DNA of 64,000 bases, from NCBI GenBank assembly GCA_963709555.1, contig CAVPWR010000005.1, positions 124,001-188,000 on the forward strand, given 5' to 3'. Under the pieces are notes generated by a model that did no database searches, had not been told where the DNA came from, and saw nothing but the letters and a program-made list of their open reading frames with translations. Of this stretch, positions 25,148 to 35,969 are shown piece after piece (position 1 is the first letter of the stretch; each line of letters starts with the position of its first letter). This stretch comes from Sulfurisoma sp963709555 (lineage in GTDB: Bacteria; Pseudomonadota; Gammaproteobacteria; Burkholderiales; Rhodocyclaceae). A program made the translations under genes and the position numbers.

Positions 25148-28100
25148 CTACTTTTTGATGTATTCCCCGATCAGCCTGAGCAGCTCTTCCTCGTCGTAGG
25201 GCTTGCCGAGGTAGTGATTGACGCCGATTTCCATCGCGTAGTTGCGGTGCTTGTCGGCGATGCGCGAGGTGATCATGATGATTGGCACGCCGCGCGTGCG
25301 CTTGTCGGCACGCACGTTGCGGGTGAGGTCGAAGCCGTCCATGCGCGGCATTTCGATGTCGACCAGCATGACGTCCGGCACGATCTCGGACAGTTGCTCG
25401 AGGGCATCGACGCCATCCTTGGCGGTAACGACGTGGTAGCCCTCGCGCGCCAGCAGGCGGCCGGTGATCTTGCGCACCGTCAGCGAGTCGTCGACCACCA
25501 TCACCGTCGGCGTCGCCGCGACCACGGCCTCCTCGCTGATGCGCTGCACCGTGGTTTGCGTCAGCGCCAGCGGCAGGGCCTCGCGGCCGGCCAGTGCGAT
25601 CGGGTTGATGATCAGCCCGACTTCGCCGTCGGCGAGCACGGTGGCGCCGGCGATGCCGACGATCCGCGCCAGCTGCGGTCCGATGTTCTTGACGACGACT
25701 TCTTCGTTGCCGAGGAGGCCATCGACCTCGAGCGCGATGCGCTGCGAGCCGCCCTTGAGCAGCATCAGCCAGTGGCGGCGTGCCGGTTGCGGCATGGCAC
25801 CGGGGTCGCCGAGCAGGCGGGTGATGTAATGCCAGGGATAGTGGTTGCCGAGCCAGTCGGTGCCGCCCTGTTCGCGAATGAGCGCGAGCGGCTCGGGCTT
25901 CATTTCGCTGACCTGCTCGATCATGGTCGAGGGAATCGCATAGATATGGCTGCCCGCGCGCACCAGCACGGCCTGGGTCACGGTCAGCGTCAGCGGCAGG
26001 TAGATGCGGAAGCGGGCACCGCGTCCGGGCTCGGAGGCGATCTCGATGCGGCCGCCGAGGTTGGCCGTTTCGTTCTTGACCACATCCATGCCGACGCCGC
26101 GCCCGGAGACCTCGGTCACCTCGGCGGCGGTGGAGAAGCCCGGCTGGAAGATCATGCCCATGATGCGGGCGTCGTCGGCCTCCTCCTCGGCGCCGAGCAG
26201 GCCGCGCTCGATGGCCTTGGCCCGGATGCGGGCGAGGTCGAGGCCGGCGCCGTCGTCGCTCATTTCGATCAGGACTTCGTTGCCGGCCTGTGCCAGCATC
26301 AGCTGGATCTCGCCGATCTCGGGCTTGGCCGCCGCGGCGCGCGCGGAACGGGACTCGAGGCCGTGGGCTACGGCATTGCGCAGCAGGTGCTCGATCGGGC
26401 CGGTCATGGCCTCGAGCACCGAGCGGTCGAGTTCGGTCTGACCACCGCGGATGTCGAGGTTGGCGCGCTTGTCGAGTTCCTTGGCGGTCTGGCGCACGAC
26501 GCGGTAAAGCCGTTCGGCGACCGAGTTGAACGGCACCATGCGCACGCTCATCAGCGCCTGCGACAGCTCGCGATTGAGGCGCGACTGGGCGACCAGCGCG
26601 GCGTCGGCGTGGTCGAGGTTGCGCAGCAGGTTGTGCTGCACCGTGGACACGTCGTTCACGCTCTCCGCCATCATCCGCGTCAGTTCCTGGAAGCGGGTGA
26701 AGCGGTCGAATTCGAGCGGGTCGAAATTGGCGTCGTGGGCCTGGACCTCGGCGAACTGGGACTGCATCTGCGACTCCGCCTGGATCTCGATCTCGCGCAA
26801 CTGGGTGCGCAGGCGGATGACGTTCTCGGTCAGGTCGATCAGCGCCGCCTTGACGGTGCGCATTTCGCCCTCGATACGGGCGCGCGCAATGGCCATTTCG
26901 CCCGCTTCGTTGACCAGCTTGTCGACGAGGTCGGCGCGAACCCGCAGGCTGGGCCGTGTCAGTGGTTCCTCGGCCGGTGCGGCCGGCAGTTCGTGCCGCA
27001 CCGCGGCAGTCGGCGCTGGCGCCACGGCGGCGGACGTGTCACCGGCTGCGGCGACTACTACGGGCTCCTCGACGTCCACATTGCCGAAACGCCGCAGCTT
27101 GTCGATCAGCATCGCGCTGCGGTCGTAGGAGGCTTCGACCTCGTCGAGGAAAGCAGGGGTGATGTCGCTCGAAACCTCGATGCGCGTTTCGAGGCCGTGC
27201 ACGATTTCGCCGATGCTCATCGCGCCGGCCATGCGCGCGCTGCCCTTCAGGGTATGCAGCAGGCGCCGCAGCTGGTTGGAGATCTCGACATCGGTGGGCC
27301 GCTCGCGCCAGTTGCGCAACTCATTGCCGATATCGCGCATCAGATCCTGCGATTCCTCGAGGAAGAAGGGCAGCAATTGCGGGTCGAGGTCGTCGCGCAT
27401 TCGCGTCTGGCGACGCTCCTGCTCCTCTTCTTCCTCGAGTCGGGTATTCGGCCGCCAGCTCCGGCATGGCCTCGCCCGCCGGCATCAGCAGGGTTTCCGT
27501 GGGCGGTGCGGCGACAGGTTCTGGCGGGGGCGCGGCCGGCACTTCGAGCGATGGCAGCTCGAAGACCGGGATTTCTGCCGTTTCAGCAGGTGGCGCGGAC
27601 ACGAGCGGCATCAATCCATCCAGCTCCGCGGCCAGCCCGGTTTCCGGCGCCGGCAGCCGCAGTTCGGCGATGGCGCCGATCATGCCATCGAGGGCGCCGA
27701 CGGCGCGGGCCAGCAGCATGCGCTGCGGTTCGTCAGGTGCTACGTCGGCGGCCAGCAGGCGGTCAAAGGCGAGTTCCAGCGCATGCGCGACCCCCTGCAC
27801 GGCATTGAGGCCGGTGGTGGCGGAAATGCCGCCAAGCGTGTGGGCGACGCGATGCAGTTCACGGTCGATGCCGCTGTCGCTTTCGAGATGCGCCTGCAAG
27901 GCGGCGACGTGACTGCGGGCCTCGGCCAGATAAAGGTCATAAAGCGTTCGGGCGATTTCGAGGTCGCCAACCATGACGATCCCGGGCAGTTCGCGCTCGC
28001 CCGATACTTCAGTGGGAGCTTCCGGCGGCAACTCGAAGGGAAGTTCGAACGCCTCGGTGGCGCCGCTCTCCGCTGCGGGTGCCGGGGCCTCGAGCGGAAC

Positions 28101-30659
28101 GATTGCCTCGACCATTTCTGGTTCGGGCACGCCTGCCGCTTGCGGCAGCTCCTCGACTTCGGGTAGTGCCGGCACGACTTCCTCCGTCGTCACCGCTTCT
28201 ACCAGGGGTTCGCCCCCCGCTTCCGCCGCCGCGGCAGGCAGCTCCTCTGCTACAGCTGCTGTCTCTTCCTGGGCCTCTTCCTCGCTGCGCAGCCGCTCGC
28301 ACTCGGCGGCGAGCGCAGTGGCGTCGCGCCAGGTTCCGCCACCTGCTTCCAGCTGGGCCACCCAGTCGTGGAACAGGGTGTGGGCGGCCTCGAGCATCGC
28401 CAGCAGCGGCGGCGAGGCGAGCTGCTCCTGTTGCAACCACTTGTTGAGCGTCTGTTCGACAGCCCAGGCGGCTTCGCCCAGATCGGTGAGGCCGACCATG
28501 CGGCCGCTGCCCTTGAGGGTATGGAAGCTGCGCCGCAGCGTGACCAATGTCTCGCGGTCGTGGGGCTGGCTGGCGAGCTGCGGCAGGTTGGTGGCGATAG
28601 CGGCCACCACCTCGTGCGCTTCCTCGAGGAAGATCGAGAGCAATTCGGCGTTGACTTCGGCGCTGCTGGCTTCGGCCAGGCGCGCGGTCTCGGCCGACGG
28701 CGCGGGCGTAGCAATTTTTTCGCCGACGGCCTCGAGCGCGGCTTCAATGACCGCGGGCGTCTGCTCGGTCTCGATCGCGGCGATGGCAGCGTTGGCCTGC
28801 GCCGCGAGTCCCTGGTCGGCGACGAGATGGGCATCCTCGCGCAGGGCCTCTAGATTGTGCTTGATCTCTTCGCGCAACCCGTCCTGCGCCGCCTGCGGCG
28901 CGGCCTTGAGCTGGGCCGTGAGGATCTGGCTCTGCGTCAGCGCCTTGCTGATTTCCTGCTCGACGCTGGGCGTCGCAGCCTCGACCGGGATGATCACCGG
29001 GGCGGGATTGAGGATGGCATCGATGTCGGCCGTGCCGAACTGCAGCTTCTCGACGAAGAAGCCGAGACCGGAGAGCTTGCCTGCGACCTCCTCGAAGTCG
29101 GCCTGCTGCGGCATATACAGCTCGTCGCGGAAGGTCGCGATGCGGGCCTGGCATTCGCGCAGCACCTCGACGGCGCGATCCTGGCCGAGCACGGTAAGCG
29201 CGCCGGTGATCTGACTCAGCGGCTTGACCAGCTGGCCAAGCTCGGCGCGCTGCGCCGGGTTGCGGAAGAAGCCATCGAGCGTTTGCTCGATCACGGCGAG
29301 GCTGGCCAGGATCTCCTTGGCCACCTGGTGCATGAGCAGCCGCTCCTGGGCCCTTCGCGATATTTCGTCGAGCTGCGGAATCTCCAGCGCGGACAGGGTT
29401 TCCCCACGCAGCAGCGCGGACAGGCGGCCGGCGACGGTATCGACCTGGTGGTCGAATTCGGCTCCGACTTCGGGGAAATGCTCGAGCGCGCTTTCGAGCA
29501 GCAGCAGCGCGGTGGCGAGTTCGAGGGCGGCGACATCGCCGTGGCGGCCCGGCGTGGCGGCCAGGGCATCGGCCGTCTCCTGGATCGCCGCGGCCAGGCG
29601 AGTGACCTCGGGCTGACCCAGTTCGCCGATGCGGGCAACCAATTGCGCGGCGCCGTCGCGGAACTGTGCCAGCGCCGCTGACGTGCCGGCGCAGTAGCGG
29701 TTCCAGTGATCCTTGGTCGTCGCCAGCAGGTCGCGGCTGGCGCGCAGGACCGGCTTGAGCGGCGTGATGTCCTGTGTCTCGCCGACTTGCGGGATGAGGC
29801 CGTCGAGACGGTAAGCGGCGCGCACGCATTCCAGATGATCCGTGCCGCGCGGGGCGCGCGCGACGTAATAGAGCACGTCGCGCATCAGGCGATCGGCCAC
29901 GGTGCCGGAACCTTCGAGCACCTTGCGCACCTGGCCTTCGATGCGGCCACACAATTTCTTGACGCCGGGATCGGCGTCGATGCCGCCTCCGGCCAGGGCA
30001 TCGAAGAAAGCCATGGCCACCCACCAGAAGGCGCGACTGGCCGGCTGCACCTGCGTCATCTCGATCATGGCGACGGCGAGGCGCATTTCGGCAGCGCCCT
30101 TGGGATCGAGCTTGAGCCACTTGAGCAGGCCGCGCTGGAAACCCAGTCGAGCTGCCTTGAGTCGCGCCTCGAGCGCCGCTGGGGCGAGGGGCGCCGGTTC
30201 CTTTTCGCGCCGCGGCGGGCGCAGCGTCAGGTCCGGGAAGAACAGTTCGGCCGGCTCGGGTGCGGCCAGGCCGCGCGCCAAGGCGAGGTCACGGTAGGAA
30301 GGGAACAGCCGCAGCGCATGGTCCGGCCGGCCGTCGACCAGGTCGTCGAGATAGTGGCGGATGGCGGCGAGACCCTTGCGCCCGGCCTCGGCCGCCTGCG
30401 GCGAGGCCACGATCGAACCGTCCTCGAAACCGGCAAGCAGCGATTCCAGCGTCTCGGCGAATTGGGTGACGCCCTCGAGGCCGACGATGGTCAGCGCACC
30501 GCGCGCTTGGCGCAGGTGATTGCGCGCCTGGCCTATCAGCGCAGCCTCCTGGCTGGCGGCGAACTGGCCGAGAGCCTCGCCCGCGCGCTCGAGCGCGAGG
30601 TCGATCTCGCCTTTGACCCAGGTCAGCGGGCCGATGTCCAGTTCTGTCGCCATGTTCAT
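25148..30659 (-). CDS. chpA: Chemosensory hybrid histidine kinase ChpA/PilL of the type IV pilus system, frameshifted
   Basis: CheA-like kinase of about 1,837 residues once a one-base indel near 27450 is corrected; the frame changes between ELAAEYPT and LEEEEEQERRQTRMRDDLD. Order: a degenerate Hpt-like N-terminal domain without His (ARNHLRQARGALTIVG), an Hpt domain with HTLKGSGRM (near 711), another with HTLGGIS (near 938), an Ala/Pro/Glu linker, an Hpt with HTLKGSARM (near 1132), a dimerisation domain, an HATPase (DDGAGLDLARI, GRGVGMDVV), a CheW-like domain and a C-terminal receiver (MVVDDSLTVRK, DVMLVDIEMPRMDG). It is last in pilG-H-I-J-chpA and should phosphorylate PilG and PilH in response to PilJ. 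ATG 27400 is an internal methionine, not a gene start. Confidence 0.9.
27007..27027 (+). repeat. Dispersed DNA motif, site 6 (in chpA linker)
   Basis: GCAGTCGGCGCTGGCG then CCACGG. Exact core but no A-run. The gene on the minus strand reads VAPAPTA in a low-complexity linker. Confidence 0.6.
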
Positions 30660-30685
30660 GCGTGAATTACCGCGCTAGCTCTGCC

Positions 30686-32794
30686 TCAGACCTTGAAGCC
30701 GGAGACGGAACCCTTGAGTTCCGTCGCCAGGTTGGCCAGTTCGCCAATCGACACCGCCGTGCGCTTGGTGCCGTCCGTGGTCTGGTCGGTCACCTGGCGG
30801 ATGCCTTCCATCGCTGTGGCCACGCCGGTGGCGACGCCCGCCTGATGCTGGGTGTCGGTCGAGATTTTGGCAATCAGTTCGGCCAGCGTCTTCGACACGT
30901 TGGAGATTTCCTCCAGTGCCTGGCCGGCGGCGTCCGACAGCTTGGCCCCTTCGACCACGCCCTGGGTCGAGTATTCCATGGCCGAAACGGCGTCGTGGGT
31001 GTCCGCCTGAATGGTCTTGACGATGGCCGCGATCTGTTTGGTCGCTTCGCCGGAGCGTTCGGCCAGCCGCTGCACTTCTTCCGCCACCACCGTGAAGCCG
31101 CGACCCGCCTCGCCGGCCGAGGCCGCCTGGATGGCGGCGTTGAGCGCCAGCACGTTGGTCTGTTCGGTAATGTCCGAGATCAGCTCCACGATTTCGCCGA
31201 TCTCCTGCGACGATTCGCCGAGACGCTTGATCCGCTTCGATGTTTCCTGGATCTGGCCGCGAATTTCGTTCATGCCCTTGATCGAGTTTTCCACCGCCTC
31301 GGCGCCCTTCTGCGCGGCCTCCAGCGACTGGCGCGCCACGCGTGCCGACTCGAGTGCGTTGCCCGAGACCTCGCTCATTGAATGTGCCATCTCCAGCACC
31401 GACTCGCTGGCCTGCTGGATTTCGTGGGACTGGCGCTCGGTGGCCGCGAGCAGCTGGTTGGAGGTGCCCTGCGCTGTTTCCGACGCCGCCGCCACCTGGA
31501 CAGCGGCCTCGTTGATTCGCCGTACCAGCACCGACAGTTCTTCAATGGTGTAGTTCACCGAGTCGGCAATGGCGCCGGTCACGTCTTCGGACACGGTGGC
31601 GCGCACCGTCAGGTCGCCGTCGGCGAGGTCGCCCATCTCGTTCATCAGCCGCAGAATGGCCTCCTGCGTGGCGTCCTTGGCCGCTTCGGCCTCGCGCCGC
31701 TGCCGTTCCGATTCCTGCTGGCGGGCACTCGTGTCGTCGTTGTACACCTTGAGCATCAGCACCAGCAGCACCAGCACCAGGGAGCCGGAGACGATGACGA
31801 TGGCGGTGGGGATGGTGCTCTCCGCCTGTTTGCCGATTGCCTCGAAAAAGGTGTCAGTCGTGGCGGCGAGCTGTTCGGCCATCGGCTGCAGTTTGGTACC
31901 ACCTTCCTTGGCGGCGTCAAGGTCCGGCACGGCGGCCGCGATGCCGGCGCCGGCGATGCCGATCTCGCCGAGCGCCTTTTCGAGCGGATCACGTACCGTG
32001 CTGTCGACGGACTTGGCGGCAGCATCGGCTTTCTGGAAAATGTCGGTGAGGTTGGTCTTCAGAACCTCCACGGACTGCAGGTGCATTGGAGCCGGCAGCA
32101 GGAGCACCGCGCGGGACCGGCGGGAGATGTCGGTCGCGGCCTTGGCGATCTCCTCGAGCCGTGGATCGGTCGCGGCGAGTTTGCTGATATCGATGGAGGC
32201 CTTGGAAAGCTTGACCGAGGCATCGGCGAGGCCCTTCAGCGATTTTTCCTTGCCGAGCACCAAGCCCAGACCCGCATCGAGGTTCTTCCACACCCCGGCG
32301 ATCTTGTCCAAGCCCGGGCGCAGTTCCTCGTCGACGGGGACAGCGTCGAAGCCGGCCTCGTTGCCGCCTTGGTTAAGCAGGTTGAGCAGGGTGCCGAAGC
32401 GAGCGCGCCCGGTAGAGAGCGTGGCGAAATCCACCGCGGAACCCTGGGTCGTCACGCGCACCGCGCCCTTGCCGATCACCTGGGAGAACACCCGCATCTC
32501 GGCGATGATGGCGCGGTGGGTATCGCGGATTTCGGTGGTGCGGATCTGCTGCCACAACACGAACACCAGCGTGACGAGGAATACGAAGGCGGCAGCGCCG
32601 AGTATCTGCAGCTGCAGGTTGGCCGGGTGCTTACCGATCAGCGGCAGTGTCATCCGGCTGCGGCGATTTTCCACGAAGACATTCCCGGCGGCCGTACCGG
32701 CCTTCGCCGGTGCGTCACCGATCACGGTCGTCTGGGGCGATGCCCGGTTGCGGCGGTCGAATGTCGGCAACTTGAAGGGCAGCTTAAAGGCCAT
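30686..32794 (-). CDS. pilJ: Twitching motility methyl-accepting chemotaxis protein PilJ
   Basis: Protein of 702 residues. A cytoplasmic N-terminal stretch precedes a first membrane helix (LGAAAFVFLVTLVFVLW, about 70-88), a long helical periplasmic region of about 250 residues, a second helix (IVIVSGSLVLVLLVLML, about 335), a HAMP domain and the signalling tip EIGEIVELISDITEQTNVLA with LNAAIQAASAGEAGRGF. It is the receptor of the Chp system that senses pilus or surface signals. It lies between pilI and chpA with short gaps. Confidence 0.93.
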   Translation of the reverse strand: MAFKLPFKLPTFDRRNRASPQTTVIGDAPAKAGTAAGNVFVENRRSRMTLPLIGKHPANLQLQILGAAAFVFLVTLVFVLWQQIRTTEIRDTHRAIIAEMRVFSQVIGKGAVRVTTQGSAVDFATLSTGRARFGTLLNLLNQGGNEAGFDAVPVDEELRPGLDKIAGVWKNLDAGLGLVLGKEKSLKGLADASVKLSKASIDISKLAATDPRLEEIAKAATDISRRSRAVLLLPAPMHLQSVEVLKTNLTDIFQKADAAAKSVDSTVRDPLEKALGEIGIAGAGIAAAVPDLDAAKEGGTKLQPMAEQLAATTDTFFEAIGKQAESTIPTAIVIVSGSLVLVLLVLMLKVYNDDTSARQQESERQRREAEAAKDATQEAILRLMNEMGDLADGDLTVRATVSEDVTGAIADSVNYTIEELSVLVRRINEAAVQVAAASETAQGTSNQLLAATERQSHEIQQASESVLEMAHSMSEVSGNALESARVARQSLEAAQKGAEAVENSIKGMNEIRGQIQETSKRIKRLGESSQEIGEIVELISDITEQTNVLALNAAIQAASAGEAGRGFTVVAEEVQRLAERSGEATKQIAAIVKTIQADTHDAVSAMEYSTQGVVEGAKLSDAAGQALEEISNVSKTLAELIAKISTDTQHQAGVATGVATAMEGIRQVTDQTTDGTKRTAVSIGELANLATELKGSVSGFKV

Positions 32795-32845
32795 GGTGTG
32801 TCCCCTGGTGGTTCATGGTGGGTATGGTTGGTGTCACGTGGCGCC

Positions 32846-33361
32846 TTAACCTGCCACGTTCAGAAATTCCGGATCCTCGAGCAGCGGCTTGAGCCGCAGC
32901 CGGGTCCAGGTCTGGCCGGTGCCATCGACATAACGCGTGCCGGCCCACGCCGGTGCATTGTCTGCAGCGGCATCTTCCTGCATCTCGGCGAGGCTCTTGA
33001 GACCGAGGGTGCGGTTGACCAGCAGCGCGCTGTTGATGCCATGACGCGCACCGACGAGCAGCAGGCGCGCCTCGCTGTTGCGTGGCGTCACCTCGCCGCC
33101 GCGGAAGGCGGAAAAATCGACCACGCTGTATAACGCGCCGCGGACGTTGGCTACGCCGGCGAACCAGGGCTTGGTCAGCGGGACGGAGGTCAGCGGCGGC
33201 AGCGGCAGGACCTCGCCGGAATCGGAAAGCTCGAGCAGGCAGTGATCCTTGCCCGAGACGATGCCCAGCAGTGCGCGCGCCGTCTCGCCCCGCTTGGCCG
33301 AACTCAGGCGCTCGGACAGGCCGGCCTGGAATTCCCGCAGACTGATTCGCTGTCTAGCCAT
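32846..33361 (-). CDS. pilI: CheW-like coupling protein PilI
   Basis: Protein of 171 residues with a CheW fold (LPPLTSVPLTKPWFAGVANV, GALYSVVDFSAF). In the Chp system PilI couples the receptor PilJ to the kinase ChpA. The start ATG is 17 bases after the pilH stop. The order pilG-pilH-pilI-pilJ-chpA is the one known from Pseudomonas. Confidence 0.92.
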   Translation of the reverse strand: MARQRISLREFQAGLSERLSSAKRGETARALLGIVSGKDHCLLELSDSGEVLPLPPLTSVPLTKPWFAGVANVRGALYSVVDFSAFRGGEVTPRNSEARLLLVGARHGINSALLVNRTLGLKSLAEMQEDAAADNAPAWAGTRYVDGTGQTWTRLRLKPLLEDPEFLNVAG

Positions 33362-33378
33362 GCTCCGCTATTCGGTCC

Positions 33379-33744
33379 TCAGCCCAGCGCCGCGATCTTG
33401 GCCAGCAGCGCGGCCTGATCGACCGGCTTGACCATGTAATCGTGGGCACCCTGGCGCATGCCCCAGATCTTGTCGGTTTCCTGATCCTTGGTGGTGCACA
33501 TGATGACCGGGATGTGCTGGGTCGCCGGTTCGCGCGAGATGGTGCGCGTGGCCTGGAAGCCGTTCATGCCGGGCATCACCACATCCATGATGATGAGATC
33601 GGGCAGTTGCTCCTTGGCCACGGTGATCGCCTGCTCGCCGCTCTCGGCGGTGATGATGTGGAAGCCGTTCTTCGTCAGGAGATCGGTCATGACATGGCGT
33701 TCGGTCGGCGAATCGTCGACCACGAGGATTTTCTTGATGGGCAT
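33379..33744 (-). CDS. pilH: Twitching motility response regulator PilH
   Basis: Single receiver domain of 121 residues: ILVVDDSPTERHV, phospho-acceptor Asp in DLIIMDVVMPGMNG, the Thr in IMCTTKDQET and the Lys in DYMVKPVD. PilH is one of the two CheY-like outputs of the Chp system and in Pseudomonas opposes or modulates PilG, affecting retraction through PilT and PilU. Confidence 0.94.
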   Translation of the reverse strand: MPIKKILVVDDSPTERHVMTDLLTKNGFHIITAESGEQAITVAKEQLPDLIIMDVVMPGMNGFQATRTISREPATQHIPVIMCTTKDQETDKIWGMRQGAHDYMVKPVDQAALLAKIAALG

Positions 33745-33768
33745 CTATCTGATCTCCTTGGCTGCTTG

Positions 33769-34165
33769 TCAGGCGGCGCGCACGGCGTGGGCCGCCACTG
33801 TTTTGATGCAGGCTTTCCTTGGTGAAGGGCTTGGTGAGGTATTCGTCGGAGCCGACCATGCGACCGCGCGCGCGGTCGAACAGGCCATCCTTGGATGACA
33901 GCATGATCACGGGGGTGCCGGCGAAGCGGGGATTCTTCTTGATCAGGGCGCAGGTCTGGTAGCCGTCGAGTCGCGGCATCAGGATGTCGCAGAAAATAAC
34001 GGCAGGCTGGTTGTCGGCGATCTTGGCCAGGGCATCGAAGCCGTCCTCGGCCACCAGCACCTGACAGCCGGCCTGCACCAGAAAGATCTCGGCGCTCTTG
34101 CGGATGGTGTTCGAATCGTCGATCACCATCACCTTGACGCCTTTCAAATCACCCAGATCGGACAA
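33769..34165 (-). CDS. pilG: Twitching motility response regulator PilG, frameshift near the 3' end
   Basis: CheY-like receiver: VKVMVIDDSNTIRKS, Asp in AVIFCDILMPRLDG, IMLSSKDG and EYLTKPFTKESL. After KESL the frame is wrong; in the next frame IKTVAAHAVRAA and a TGA at 33769 complete a normal PilG of about 131 residues. One extra base near 33808-33812 explains this. Read literally the frame would run on through pilH. The start is placed at TTG 34165 because AGGGAGG lies eight bases upstream; an ATG at 34228 in the same frame gives an N-terminus unlike the family. Confidence 0.88.
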
Positions 34166-34241
34166 CTGCCACGCCTCCCTATTGTGTCTTTCGCCACTGT
34201 TCCGGCGTCGGTGCGCCGGTTTTGGCACGAATATACATCAA

Positions 34242-34424
34242 TCAGACCTGAATCATCTCAAAGTCGTCCTTGCGGGCGCCGCATTCCGGGCATTGCCAGT
34301 TGGGCGGAATGTCCTCCCAAGGCGTTCCGGGCGCAATCCCTTCGGCGGGAAGGCCGGCAGCTTCATCGTAGATGAAACCGCAAATCAAGCACATCCACGT
34401 CTTCCAGGCAGGAATTGCGCTCAT
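34242..34424 (-). CDS. Rubredoxin
   Basis: Protein of 60 residues with the two iron-binding knuckles MCLICGF and CPECGARKDDFE. Rubredoxins carry one iron on four cysteines and shuttle electrons, often in oxidative-stress pathways. A rubredoxin gene beside pilG is common in beta- and gammaproteobacteria. It is divergent from thiD with 72 bases between starts. Confidence 0.93.
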   Translation of the reverse strand: MSAIPAWKTWMCLICGFIYDEAAGLPAEGIAPGTPWEDIPPNWQCPECGARKDDFEMIQV

Positions 34425-34496
34425 CGTGGCGAACGTGTCGACGGCGACAGTCGGGTTAGAATCGACGCATCTTACCGCACCCTGCCGCTCGCGCGC

Positions 34497-35345
34497 ATGC
34501 CGATGTCACCCACAGCCCCGGAACCGTTGCCGCCGATCGTGCTGACCTTTGCCGCCGCCGATCCCACCGGCGGTGCCGGCATCCAGGCCGACCTGCTGAC
34601 GCTGGCCAGCATGGGGTGCCATCCGCTCTCGGTGATCACGGCGCTGACGGTGCAGGACACCACCGGTGTCGAGGCCGTGCTCGCCATCGACGCCGGCTGG
34701 GTGGCCGACCAGGCGCGCGCCCTGCTCGAGGACATGCCGGTGGCCGCCTTCAAGCTCGGCATGCTCGGCAGCGTCGAGGCCATCGCCGCGATCGCCGAGG
34801 TGCTCTCCGACTATCCCGACATCCCCCGCGTGCTCGACCCGGTGCTGACCTCGGGGCGCGGCGACGCGCTGGCGGACGAGGAAATGATCGAGGCCATGAT
34901 CGAGCTGCTGCTGCCGCAGACGACCATCCTCACCCCGAACAGCCTCGAGGCCCGGCGCCTCGCGCTCGACGAGGACAACGAGTCCGACGCGCCGGATCTG
35001 GCCGAATGCGCGCGGCGCTTGATCGTCGCCGGCTGCGATTACGTGCTGGTCACGGGCACGCACGAGGGCACGCCGCAAGTCATCAACACGCTCTACGGCT
35101 CGCATGGCGCCGTGCGCAGCGATACCTGGGAGCGCCTGCCCGGCAGTTATCATGGCTCGGGCTGCACGCTGGCATCGGCCATCGCCGCCAACCTCGCCAT
35201 GGGGCTCGACATCGGCGAAGCGGTGCGCGATGCCCAGGAATACACTTGGCAGACGCTGGCGGCGGGATTCCGCCCCGGCATGGGGCAGTACATTCCGGAT
35301 CGCTTTTACTGGGCGCGAGAGGTTGAGGATGAACAGGACCAATAG
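34497..35345 (+). CDS. thiD: Hydroxymethylpyrimidine/phosphomethylpyrimidine kinase
   Basis: About 282 residues from ATG 34497 (ATG 34503 is equally possible). The N-terminus VLTFAAADPTGGAGIQADL and the anion-hole GSGCTLASAIAANLA near the end are typical of ThiD, which phosphorylates the pyrimidine precursor of thiamine twice. The frame extends upstream to 34098 across the divergent rubredoxin gene; that part is not coding. thiE follows with a short overlap. Confidence 0.92.
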   Translation: MPMSPTAPEPLPPIVLTFAAADPTGGAGIQADLLTLASMGCHPLSVITALTVQDTTGVEAVLAIDAGWVADQARALLEDMPVAAFKLGMLGSVEAIAAIAEVLSDYPDIPRVLDPVLTSGRGDALADEEMIEAMIELLLPQTTILTPNSLEARRLALDEDNESDAPDLAECARRLIVAGCDYVLVTGTHEGTPQVINTLYGSHGAVRSDTWERLPGSYHGSGCTLASAIAANLAMGLDIGEAVRDAQEYTWQTLAAGFRPGMGQYIPDRFYWAREVEDEQDQ

Positions 35346-35964
35346 GATGCTGCAGGGTCTTTACGCCGTCACGCCGGCGGACAACCTGCTGCCGCGCCTG
35401 TCGACGCTGGTCGGCCTGGCGCTCGAGGGCGGTGTCCGTCTCGTCCAGTACCGCAACAAGGATGCCCCGATGCCGCTCAAGCGCTCGCAGGCGGCGGAGC
35501 TGCTGCGCATCTGCCATGCTCACGACGCCAGGCTGATCATCAACGATGACGTCTGGCTCGCCATCGAGATCGGCGCCGACGGCGTGCACCTCGGTCGCGG
35601 CGACTCCGATCCCGTGATGGCGCGGCAGGCGCTCGGCCCCAAGCGGCTGCTCGGCGTGTCATGCTACGACGACGTCGAGCTGGCGATCGCGGCCGAGGCC
35701 GCCGGCGCCGACTACGTGGCGATCGGCAGCATGTTCGCCTCTCCGACCAAACCCGCGGCAACGCGCGCATCGCTCGAGCTGATCACCGAGACCCGGCACC
35801 GGGTAAAAGTCCCGGTGGCGGCCATCGGCGGCATCAAGCTGGAAAATGCTCCCGAAGTGATCAAGGCCGGTGCCGACATGGTGGCGGTGGTCAGCGATCT
35901 TTTCGATGCCATGGATATCAAGGGCCGCGCCACGGCCTTCCAGAAACTGTTCGACAAAAAGTGA
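35329..35964 (+). CDS. thiE: Thiamine-phosphate synthase
   Basis: About 211 residues from ATG 35329, which overlaps the thiD end and has AGAGG six bases upstream; ATG 35347 is an alternative. LYAVTPAD, QYRNKDA, LIINDDVWLAIEIGADGVHLG and the GSMFASPTKP phosphate loop define ThiE, which joins the thiazole and pyrimidine halves of thiamine. thiD-thiE is an operon here. Confidence 0.93.
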   Translation: MNRTNRMLQGLYAVTPADNLLPRLSTLVGLALEGGVRLVQYRNKDAPMPLKRSQAAELLRICHAHDARLIINDDVWLAIEIGADGVHLGRGDSDPVMARQALGPKRLLGVSCYDDVELAIAAEAAGADYVAIGSMFASPTKPAATRASLELITETRHRVKVPVAAIGGIKLENAPEVIKAGADMVAVVSDLFDAMDIKGRATAFQKLFDKK

Positions 35965-35969
35965 ATGCA

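Noticed and set aside
25127..27808. Long plus-strand open frame of nearly 900 codons opposite chpA
   Set aside because: Composition is that of an antisense shadow (runs of Asp, His, Gly, Leu) and chpA motifs on the other strand are unambiguous.
34098..34496. N-terminal extension of ThiD across the rubredoxin gene
   Set aside because: ThiD homologues start near 34497; the upstream part overlaps the divergent rubredoxin and pilG starts.
35806..35828. Possible further copy of the dispersed motif in thiE (TAAAAGTCCCGGTGGCGGCC)
   Set aside because: Only the flanks match; the core is different and the encoded KVPVAAIGG is a conserved ThiE segment.
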